This document shows positions 1 through 6,200 of a stretch of 11,652 bases of DNA, one piece after another. The position numbers were made by a program, and so were the translations under genes. Position 1 is the stretch's first letter. Every line of letters starts with the position of its first letter. The notes under the pieces were generated by a model. That model worked only from the letters and a program-made list of their open reading frames with translations, made no database searches and was not told the DNA's origin. This DNA comes from CAYYWP01 sp964475125 (GTDB lineage Bacteria > Desulfobacterota > Binatia > HRBIN30 > CADEER01): the NCBI GenBank assembly GCA_964475125.1, contig CAYYWP010000154.1, forward strand, positions 1-11,652. The letters run 5' to 3'.

Positions 1-692
1 CGCCAGGGGTGACGAAAGAAGAGGGGCTGCGCGTCCTCGAAGATGCGGCCATCGCGCTGGCTGGAGACCGCGTCGGGATCGACTACGCCGGCGAGTCGCG
101 ACAGATTCGCCGCGAGGGCGGGGCGCTCATCGTCACGCTCGGCTTCGCGGTCGTGCTCATCTACCTGGTGCTGGCGGCGCAGTTTCACAGCTTCCGCGAC
201 CCCTTGATCGTGCTGCTCGGCTCGGTGCCGCTCGCCATCTCCGGCGCGCTGGTGTGCAGCTTCCTCGACTTCACCACCATCAACATCTACTCGCAGGTCG
301 GGTTGATCACCCTAGTCGGGCTGATCGCCAAGAACGGCATCCTGATCGTCGAGTTCGCCAACACGCTGCAGGCGCGCGGCCTGTCGAAGGTGGCGGCGCT
401 GCGCGAGGCTTCGCTGACGCGGCTGCGTCCGGTCCTGATGACCTCGGCGGCCACCGTCTTCGGAAGCCTCCCGCTCGTGCTGGTGTCGGGCTCGGGCGCC
501 GAGGCCCGCAACAGCATCGGCACCGTCTTGGTCTCCGGCATGACCATCGGCACCCTCTTCACGCTCTTCGTCGTGCCGGTCTTCTACTCACTGATCGCGG
601 CCGAGCACCAGCCGACCGATGCCGCCGAGCACGAGCGCGCAGCCGGGCAAACCGGGTACCTCTCGCCGTCCACCGCCTCACACACCGGGTGA
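1..692 (+). CDS. RND multidrug efflux permease, C-terminal part (5' truncated)
   Basis: Inner-membrane proton-driven pump subunit of the AcrB/MexB (HAE1) type, which normally works as a trimer with a periplasmic adaptor and an outer-membrane channel. Only the last ~230 residues are present. The frame is open through the left edge, so the GTG at 9 is probably internal and not the start. Counting from that GTG, hydrophobic segments lie at about 37-59, 65-88, 93-120, 137-160 and 169-196, matching the last five helices (TM8-12) of AcrB. The family blocks are clear: YLVLAAQF, then AKNGILIVEFA (~107-117), then RLRPVLMTS (~138-146), then FVVPVFYSL. By alignment, K108 and R140 match the AcrB proton-relay residues K940 and R971; this is my recollection of AcrB numbering. 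After the last helix there is a short polar tail of ~30 residues and a TGA stop. The adaptor and outer-membrane genes are not in view. Family is certain, substrate unknown. Confidence 0.96.
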   Translation, partial: PGVTKEEGLRVLEDAAIALAGDRVGIDYAGESRQIRREGGALIVTLGFAVVLIYLVLAAQFHSFRDPLIVLLGSVPLAISGALVCSFLDFTTINIYSQVGLITLVGLIAKNGILIVEFANTLQARGLSKVAALREASLTRLRPVLMTSAATVFGSLPLVLVSGSGAEARNSIGTVLVSGMTIGTLFTLFVVPVFYSLIAAEHQPTDAAEHERAAGQTGYLSPSTASHTG

Positions 693-849
693 TCACCGGC
701 GGTGGGCGCCCCGCGTGAGTAGGACCGCGGTCGCCTCATGGCGCACCGCCACCCGCAGCGCCACGTCGCGACCGAGGACGTACGCGCTGCTGCGCCGTCG
801 AGCGCTAGCAGTTCCCGCGCGCTCATCCTTCGACGGGCTGCCTCCGTGG
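693..849. other. Convergent intergenic gap between pump gene and small gene
   Basis: The pump gene (+) and the 43-residue gene (-) converge on this 157-bp gap. An imperfect hairpin can be drawn at 787-811: CTGCTGCGC pairs with GCGCTAGCAG across a 6-base loop, with one bulged T, giving 9 paired bases. There is no T-run on either strand, so it is at best a weak or factor-dependent terminator. Its right arm overlaps the start of the decayed repeat copy at 804. No reading frame here looks coding. Confidence 0.4.
804..839 (+). repeat. Decayed half copy of the palindromic repeat
   Basis: GCTAGCAG at 804-811 matches the outer end of the complete element, where the same eight bases occur at 2214-2221. 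The block 818-839 then matches 2237-2258 of the left arm, with one clear mismatch in the GCGCTCATCCTTCGACGGGCT part (C for G at 827). The intervening A-rich stretch of the full copy (CCCGTTGAAAAAGG) is replaced by a few bases. The inward palindromic half, AGCATGAGCG, is absent; the sequence continues GCCTCCGTGG. The orientation is the same as the left arm of the complete copy. It sits 10 bp beyond the stop codon of the small - strand gene. I read it as a degenerate relic of the same repeat family. Confidence 0.65.
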
Positions 850-981
850 TTACGTGTGTTTCGGCGTCTTGGAGACCTGGCTCTGACTCGCCTGCTTGAA
901 CGCCTTGACCGCGTCAGCGGACCTGGCCGCATCTTTCTGTTTCTTCCCGCGCGCTCTCGACTGTGGCGACTTGTCGCCCAT
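850..981 (-). CDS. 43-residue basic small protein (MGDKSP-type), function unknown
   Basis: Reading the - strand from the ATG at 981 gives 43 codons ending in TAA. The protein begins MGDKSPQSRARGKKQKDAAR and ends in SKTPKHT. It is strongly basic and made mostly of Lys, Gln, Ala, Ser and Arg. It has no Cys or Trp, no hydrophobic segment and no signal peptide, so it is probably cytoplasmic and largely disordered or helical. The start is fixed by a perfect AAGGAGG six bases upstream. The stop of the helicase is 50 bp upstream on the same strand, so the two are likely co-transcribed. I recall short database proteins starting MGDKSPKSK in many bacteria, annotated only as hypothetical; this looks like one. 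The composition would suit RNA or ribosome contact, but that is inference. Confidence in translation is high because of the ribosome binding site, composition and family-like start. Confidence 0.8.
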   Translation of the reverse strand: MGDKSPQSRARGKKQKDAARSADAVKAFKQASQSQVSKTPKHT

Positions 982-987
982 GAATTG

Positions 988-994
988 CCTCCTT
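988..994 (-). promoter_or_regulatory. Shine-Dalgarno of the 43-residue gene
   Basis: On the - strand this reads AAGGAGG, a full match to the anti-Shine-Dalgarno, followed by the six-base spacer CAATTC and the ATG at 981. It is the strongest ribosome binding site on this strand in the window and is the main reason to accept so short a gene. Confidence 0.85.
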
Positions 995-1031
995 CTCGGC
1001 GGTCAACACCGCCAGCCCGAGACGCTTGCCG

Positions 1032-2198
1032 TCACCTCTGGCCGCGCGACGACGCGGCAACGCCGCCGCCGTCATGCCGCTGGCGCGCCAGCGGATGGCC
1101 GATGTGCCGCTCGATGGCGCGCAGTTGCCCGTGTTCCTCCGGGGCGGCAAAGCTCGAGGCGCGACCGCCGGCCCCGGCGCGGGCCGTGCGACCGACGCGG
1201 TGAACGTAGTCCTCGACCGTGTGCGGCAAATCGTAGTTGATGATGCGCTCGATCCCTCGCACATCGATCCCACGCGCCGCCAGATCGGTGGCCACCAGGA
1301 CGCGATAGCGGCCGCCGCGAAAGCCCTCGAGCGCTTCGCGCCGCTGCGACTGTGACCGATCGGCATGCAGGCGTTGCGCCGCGTGACCGGCGCTGCGCAG
1401 CGTGCGCGCCAAGCGGTCGGTGCGGTGTTTGGTGCGTACGAAGACCAGCACGGTCTCCGCATTCTGCTCGAGCAACGACAACAGCAACGGCGTCTTGTGC
1501 GGGCGCTCGACGAGATAGACATCCTGGGTCGTCTGGCTGGGAGGCGCCGCAAGCCGGCCGACCTCGAGGCGCACCGGGTTGCGGACATGCGTGCGCGCCA
1601 GGCGATCGAGCTCGGGTGGCAAGGTGGCGGAGAAGAGCAGTGTCTGTCGCACCGTAGGCACCATGCGCAGGATGCGATCGAGCTGGGGCTTGAAGCCCAT
1701 GTCGAGCATGCGATCGGCCTCATCGAGCACGAGGATGCGGACCGCGCTGAGCGCGACGGTCTTGCGCTCGAGATGGTCGACCAATCGGCCGGGCGTGGCC
1801 ACGATGATCGACGGCCGGCGGCGCAGCGCGTCCACCTGGGGCCCGAACGCGACACCGCCGACGACAACGGTCGCGCGCAGGCCGCAGCTCAGCTGCTGCG
1901 CCCAGCGGTGGGTTTGCTCGGCGATCTCACGCGTCGGCGCGAGGATCAGCGCACACGGATGCTCTGCGGCCACGGCCCAACCGCGCAGGCGTTCCACGAT
2001 CGGGATCATGAACGCAGCGGTTTTCCCGGTGCCGGTCTGGGCCGTGCCAATGACATCGCGCCCGGCCAACGCCGGCGTGATGGCTTGCACCTGAACGGGA
2101 GTGGGAACGCAATAGCCAGCGGCATCGAGAGCCGCCTGCATGGGCGATGAGAGTTGGAGCTCTCGGAAACTGGGTGGGGTGGAATTCAAACGACTCAC
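1032..2198 (-). CDS. rhlE: DEAD-box ATP-dependent RNA helicase, RhlE type
   Basis: Cytoplasmic RNA unwinding enzyme; relatives act in RNA turnover and ribosome assembly, often in the cold. With the GTG at 2198 as start it has 388 residues. RecA domain 1: upstream aromatic F11, Q motif PTPVQ (Q36), Walker A AQTGTGKT 53-60, PTREIAEQ 88-95, ATPGR 134-138, DEAD 159-162, SAT 190-192. RecA domain 2: VLVFVRTK 250-257, HADRSQSQR 278-286, VATDLAARGID 302-312, HRVGRTARAG 333-342. After motif VI comes the usual PEE...L..IE stretch and only ~20 further residues, so it lacks a long basic tail; the basic small gene follows immediately. Oddity: HADRSQSQR has Ala where HGDRSQ is usual. The frame is open back to an ATG at 2288, but those 30 extra codons translate the palindromic repeat (LSPSKHERG) and are unlikely to be protein. 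GAAAGG lies just three bases before the GTG; a TTG at 2189 is a possible alternative start. Family is certain, start less so. Confidence 0.94.
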   Translation of the reverse strand: MSRLNSTPPSFRELQLSSPMQAALDAAGYCVPTPVQVQAITPALAGRDVIGTAQTGTGKTAAFMIPIVERLRGWAVAAEHPCALILAPTREIAEQTHRWAQQLSCGLRATVVVGGVAFGPQVDALRRRPSIIVATPGRLVDHLERKTVALSAVRILVLDEADRMLDMGFKPQLDRILRMVPTVRQTLLFSATLPPELDRLARTHVRNPVRLEVGRLAAPPSQTTQDVYLVERPHKTPLLLSLLEQNAETVLVFVRTKHRTDRLARTLRSAGHAAQRLHADRSQSQRREALEGFRGGRYRVLVATDLAARGIDVRGIERIINYDLPHTVEDYVHRVGRTARAGAGGRASSFAAPEEHGQLRAIERHIGHPLARQRHDGGGVAASSRGQR

Positions 2199-2214
2199 GA
2201 ACCTTTCATGCGTG

Positions 2215-2352
2215 CTAGCAGCCCGTTGAAAAAGGCCGCGCTCATGCTTCGACGGGCTCAGCATGAGCGGGAACTGCTTGTGCCACAAAGCGTTCCGCTC
2301 ACCCTGAGCCCGTCGAAGGGTGGGCGGAACGCGTTTTTCAACGGGCTGCTAG
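2215..2352. repeat. 138-bp palindromic REP doublet (REPIN- or MITE-like)
   Basis: The element is bounded by a perfect 19-bp inverted repeat, CTAGCAGCCCGTTGAAAAA (2215-2233) and its complement (2334-2352). The similarity continues inward, so each ~69-bp half is close to the reverse complement of the other. Each half holds its own hairpin. Left: 10-bp stem CGCTCATGCT/AGCATGAGCG (2239-2269). Right: 16-bp stem with one T.G pair (2290-2332), where the base pairs differ but the pairing is kept. The two 11-base loops, TCGACGGGCTC (2249-2259) and GAGCCCGTCGA (2306-2316), are exact complements. On the + strand the right hairpin is followed by G and TTTTT, like an intrinsic terminator. No transposase is present. 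No target duplication is evident outside the ends; the terminal CTAG could be one. Paired stems with changed bases are the mark of REP-type repeats kept by structure. Confidence 0.88.
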
Positions 2353-2699
2353 GACCCCGGCGCAGCCGGACGGTGCCCCCAGACACCGGCGGTGGAGCCC
2401 GAGTGGTGCGGGCGCCGGCGACAGGACCCGATTTTCCGTCGGGCGGTCGTCGGCTGGGCCATGGACGGCGGTGGGAGCAGCAGCAAGACCTTCTTGGCTG
2501 TCGCGGACGCTGAAGCTGGCGGCGCTCGGAAGGACAGCCGGATACGCGTGTTCTTCCTATCACGTCGCGCTCGCATATGTATCCCCCCCTTGCGCCCGAG
2601 CTCGATAGCGACGATGGTGAGGCTGGAGTTGGTGGGGAAGGTGGAGGAGGAGGCAACCCGCTGTCACTGCATGGCGACAGCCGAAAGGAGGCTGCGCCC
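2353..2699. other. Non-coding stretch with no recognised gene
   Basis: This 347-bp stretch lies between the palindromic doublet and the zinc-ribbon gene. Several frames are open, but none has a start with a ribosome binding site or convincing composition. The + frame that begins at 2392 contains MDGGGSSSKTFLAVADA (from 2461), faintly like the ATP-binding N-terminus of BadF/BcrA-type ATPases, but it decays into Arg-rich sequence within about 30 codons. The stretch 2628-2654 is purine-rich (GGTGGGGAAGGTGGAGG and on). Any promoters for the helicase (-) and the zinc-ribbon gene (+) should lie here. I see no clean -35/-10 pair; TATGTA at 2576 is the best -10 candidate on the + strand and has no good partner. 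Confidence 0.4.
2685..2691 (+). promoter_or_regulatory. Shine-Dalgarno of the zinc-ribbon gene
   Basis: AAGGAGG, a full anti-Shine-Dalgarno match, is followed by the eight-base spacer CTGCGCCC and the GTG at 2700. It decides the start of the next gene in favour of this GTG and against the ATG at 2577, whose extra 41 codons are Gly/Glu-rich and have no such site. Confidence 0.8.
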
Positions 2700-2912
2700 G
2701 TGGCATCAGCATGGTTCGGACCTTGTCCGCATTGCAATTCCGCCCTCTCGTACTTGGAGGGCGTCACCGGCAGCACGATGAAGCCGGTGTGTCCGCGCTG
2801 CAAGGTGGCGGTCACCGTGAGCTGCGCAACGTTCTTGATGGCGGACTATTCACGCCCCGCGCCCTACCCGAGGGAGCGCCGCAAGCCGGTGCCGAGCGAC
2901 CGCAACCAATGA
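2700..2912 (+). CDS. 70-residue putative zinc-ribbon protein, function unknown
   Basis: The GTG start gives MASAWFGPCPHCNSALSYLE and so on for 70 residues, ending in TGA. Two knuckles, C9-P-H-C12 and C31-P-R-C34, are spaced 18 residues apart, the pattern of a small zinc ribbon binding one Zn(II) through four Cys. A fifth Cys (C42) follows. The tail (51-70) is rich in Pro and Arg with an RERRKP cluster, and looks disordered and basic. There is no signal peptide or membrane segment, so it is probably cytoplasmic. I do not recognise the family. Small zinc ribbons of this type occur as nucleic-acid or protein adaptors, but nothing here tells which. It stands alone: a perfect ribosome binding site in front, a hairpin 15 bp behind, and the large synthase gene 306 bp downstream on the same strand. 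The Cys pattern, ribosome binding site and start all agree, so I think it is real. Confidence 0.72.
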   Translation: MASAWFGPCPHCNSALSYLEGVTGSTMKPVCPRCKVAVTVSCATFLMADYSRPAPYPRERRKPVPSDRNQ

Positions 2913-2927
2913 CTGCACCTGGCGTGG

Positions 2928-2962
2928 GGGAGGCCTCGTCCCCTCCCGTCGCCGAGCCTCCC
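2928..2962 (+). terminator. Possible terminator hairpin after the zinc-ribbon gene
   Basis: GGGAGG-C-CTCG (2928-2938) pairs with CGAGCCTCCC (2953-2962), giving 10 paired bases with one bulged C and a 14-base loop. It lies 15 bp past the stop codon. The sequence after it (AGTAGTTCGTTC) has no T-run, so it does not fit a standard intrinsic terminator. It could protect the mRNA 3' end or work with Rho. Confidence 0.35.
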
Positions 2963-3207
2963 AGTAGTTCGTTCAGGTAGCCATCCGCCCGCAATCGCCA
3001 CGCCCGAAACCGCCGCTCGGAGACCATTGGTCCGGCGGCGTCCGGGCGCTCCAACGCGGGAGCTGCGGGGGCGCCGCACCCCGCGACGCGTTGACGCGCC
3101 GCACCACAGGGGACGACCACGGCTGCGGTTGCGACCCCCCGCGGGGAGCGTCGAGCTTGGCACGGTGGGCGCGGAAGCCCCTGCATCCATCGCCTACCGC
3201 ACGCGGT

Positions 3208-3214
3208 GAGGTGA
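3208..3214 (+). promoter_or_regulatory. ndvB: Ribosome binding site of the glucan synthase
   Basis: GAGGTGA matches the anti-Shine-Dalgarno over seven bases. The GAGG core ends seven bases before the ATG at 3219 and ten before the second in-frame ATG at 3222. The spacing favours the first, but either would work. Confidence 0.7.
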
Positions 3215-3218
3215 CGGT

Positions 3219-6200
3219 ATGATGCGCCGCTTCGTTCTTCGCGCGCTTGCTCGTCGCGCGGTCGGCTTCTCTCGCCCCGCCGAAGAGCTCATCCGCAGTG
3301 AGCTTTTCAGCGTCGACCGACTGGAGCAACATGCCGAGAGCCTGGCCGTTGCGCAGCGCATCTCGGCACGCCCGGGAGCCGGGCGGCGGTTGGCCTCACG
3401 GCTGAGCGACAACGGCCGGGTGTTACTCGCGGCGTATCGCGTCATCGCCGCGGCCGTGCGGGAAGAACGGGTCATCACCCCGGCGGCCGAGTGGTTGGTC
3501 GATAATTTCCACATTGCGGAAGAGCAGATCCGCGAGATTCGCGACGATCTGCCGTCCGGCTTCTATCGGCAGTTGCCCAAGCTGGCGGACGGGCCGCTGG
3601 CGGGCTACCCGCGCGTGTTCGGATTGGCCTGGGCCTTCGTGGCCCATACCGATAGCCTGTTCGACCCGCAGACGCTCGGCCGTTTCGTCCGCGCCTACCA
3701 ACGTGTGCAGCCGCTGACGATCGGCGAGCTCTGGGCGGTGGCGATCACGATGCGCATCGTGTTGGTCGAGAACCTGCGGCGTTCCGCCGAGCGCATCGTG
3801 CATGGCCGCATGGCGCGCCAAGAAGCCGACGCCCTCGCCGACCGCCTCCTCGAGGCCGGGGATGCGACCGCGCTGACGGCGACCGTTCTGCACCAGTTTG
3901 GACGCATGCCCTTGCCGGCGACGTTCACGGTCCAGCTCATTCAGCGGCTGCGCGATCAGGACCCAGCGGTCACGCCGGCGCTGCGCTGGCTGGAAGAGCG
4001 GCTGGCTCACCAGGGGACGACGGCCGACGAGGTCGTCCGCGAGGAGCATCAGCGGCAGGGCGCCATGAACGTCACGGTGCGCAACGTGATCACCAGCATG
4101 CGCTTCATGTCCGCCGTGGACTGGGTGGAGTTCTTCGAGAGCGTCAGCCTGGTGGATGCGGAGCTCAGCGCCCGTACCGACTTTGCCGCCATGGATTTCC
4201 CGACCCGGGATCGCTACCGGCACGCGATCGAAGCGCTCGCCCGCGGCTCGGGGCATTCGGAGCTCGACGTCGCCCGGCGCGCGGTGCTGGCCGCGACGCG
4301 CGCCGGAGGCGACCTGCCGAGTGGTGATGTCCCCACCGGCCGCGAACGGGATCCCGGGTACTACCTGATCGCCAACGGGCGGCCGGCCTTCGAGACGGTG
4401 CTCGGCTTTCGGGCCCCGTGGCGGGATTGGCTGGCGCGCGCCTATGCGGCCGCCGGTGTGGTCGGATATCTCGGCGCCATCGCACTCCTCAGCATCGCAA
4501 TTCTCGCCCTGCCGTTGCTCGGGGTCGCGGCGCTCGGCGTGTCCCAGGGAGAGCTCTGGCTGCTCGCGTTGCTCGCCCTGGTCCCGGCATCCGAGGCCGC
4601 GGCGGCGCTGGTGAACCGCCACGTCACCACGCAGTTCGGCCCGATGCTGCTCCCCGGCATGGAGCTCCGCAACGGCGTCCCCGACGACTTGCGCACGATG
4701 GTCGTCGTCCCCATGCTCTTGACGACGCGCGCCGCGCTCGAGGAGCAGATCGAGCGCCTGGAGGTCCATCATCTCGCCAGCCCGGACGACGACCTGTCCT
4801 TCGCGCTGCTGTCGGATTGGACCGACGCCGCCACCGAACGCGCATCCGGCGATGCGGAGCTGCTCGATGCCGCGGCCGAGGGGATCGCGCTCTTGAATCG
4901 ACGACACGCCGCGACAGAGGACGGCGAACGATTCCTTCTGTTCCATCGCCGGCGGGTCTGGAACGAGGGCGAGGGCAAGTGGATCGGATGGGAGCGCAAG
5001 CGCGGCAAGCTGCACGAGCTCAACCGGCTGTTGCGCGGGGCGACCGACACGACTTTCGTGGCCATCGGCGGCCGCGCACCCGTCGCTCCTCCCCGCGTTC
5101 GCTACGTGATCACTCTCGACGCCGATACGCGGCTGCCACGGGGCGCCGCCAGGCGGCTGGTGGGCAAGATGGCTCACGCGCTCAACCGTCCGCAGCTCGA
5201 TCCCGGCAGCGGTCGCGTGGTCGAGGGGTACGCGGTGCTGCAACCCCGGGTCACACCCACCTTGCCAACCGGTCATGAGGGGTCGCTGTTTCAGCGCGTC
5301 TTCTCGGGTCCCGGCGGCATGGACCCGTACGCCTCGGCGGTCTCCGACGTGTACCAGGACCTGCTCGGGGAAGGATCCTACACGGGCAAGGGCATCTATG
5401 ACGTGGATGTCTTCGAAGCCGCCCTGGAAGGGCGGGTTCCCGAGAGTACGCTGCTGAGCCACGACCTCCTGGAAGGTACCTTTGCGCGCGCGGGGCTGAT
5501 CTCCGACATCGAGGTGGTGGAGGAGTTTCCCGCCCGATACGACGTCGCTGCCGCACGCCAACATCGCTGGGCGCGCGGCGACTGGCAGTTACTGCCCTGG
5601 ATTCTCGGCCGCGGGCGCGACTCGAGCGGCGACGCGACCCGCAGGGCGATCCCGTTGATCGGCCGCTGGAAGATGCTGGACAACTTGCGGCGCACCCTGG
5701 CCGCGCCGGCCGCCTTCCTCGCCCTCCTGGCGGGATGGACTCTGCCCACCCCGGCCGCCGCCGCGTGGACGGCCAGCATCCTCTCGATCATGGCCCTCCC
5801 CGCCCTCTTGCCCTTCTTCGCCGGCATCGTCCCGCGCCGGATCGGGATCTCGAAACGCGGCCACGTGCGCGCGGTCGGCGCGGATCTCTCGCTGGCACTG
5901 TTTCAGATCGCGTTCCTGGTGACGCTGCTCGCGCATCAAGCGTGGCTGATGGCCGACGCCATCGCGCGGACGTTCTTCCGTCTGTTCGTGAGCCACCGCC
6001 ACCTCCTCGAGTGGCTCACCGCCGCCCAGGCCAAGTTCGGCCTCCCGCTCGATGTTCCCGGCTTCTACCGCCGCATGGCGGGCGGCGTGGCGCTCGCCGC
6101 CGTTGCCGCGATCGCCGTCGGCTGCACCGGCCGCGGCGGTCAGGCGATCGCGGCCCCCTTCGTCCTCCTGTGGATGCTGTCACCGGCCATCGCGCGCTGG

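Larger units (their letters stand above)
2913..3218. other. Leader region upstream of the glucan synthase
   Basis: This 306-bp stretch holds the hairpin behind the zinc-ribbon gene at its left end and the synthase ribosome binding site at its right end. Between them I see nothing I can call a gene. On the - strand a short frame running down from about 3027 reads MVSERRFRAWRLRADGYLNE, which looks protein-like for some 25 residues. It has no ribosome binding site and runs on into the zinc-ribbon gene antisense, so I do not call it. TTGACG at 3091 resembles a -35 box, but no -10 follows at 16-18 bp. Confidence 0.4.

Noticed and set aside
688..697. Ten-base palindrome GGTGATCACC over the pump stop codon
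   Set aside because: It is short, has no spacer, flanking similarity or second copy, and is expected by chance in GC-rich DNA.
914..1867. 317-codon - strand frame and 261-codon + strand frame (1365-2150) over the helicase
   Set aside because: They are other-frame shadows of the DEAD-box gene, whose own frame has all the helicase motifs in order.
2195..2209. Four-codon mini-ORF (ATG AAA GGT TCG TGA, - strand) overlapping the helicase GTG
   Set aside because: It would look like a coupled leader peptide, but it has no ribosome binding site of its own and this length is expected by chance.
2199..2288. N-terminal extension of the helicase to an ATG at 2288
   Set aside because: The extra 30 residues are the translated palindromic repeat (LSPSKHERG). 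The helicase homology starts only around the conserved Phe of the Q-motif region, so the GTG at 2198 is preferred.
2290..2338. Hairpin plus TTTTT as a + strand intrinsic terminator
   Set aside because: The shape fits, but no + strand gene ends upstream of it and the T-run is part of the repeat's terminal inverted repeat. I describe it within the repeat and do not call a terminator.
3218..3223. TATGAT resembling a -10 box
   Set aside because: It overlaps the start codon of the synthase and has no -35 partner; it comes from the ATGATG double start.
3423..5564. 713-codon - strand open frame, with other long ones at 6180-7466, 7557-9095 and 9678-11102
   Set aside because: All lie antisense to the glucan synthase, whose + frame carries clear conserved motifs throughout. 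Strong G/C third-position bias keeps the antisense frames free of stops; the translations are Arg/Gly/His-rich with no recognisable domain.
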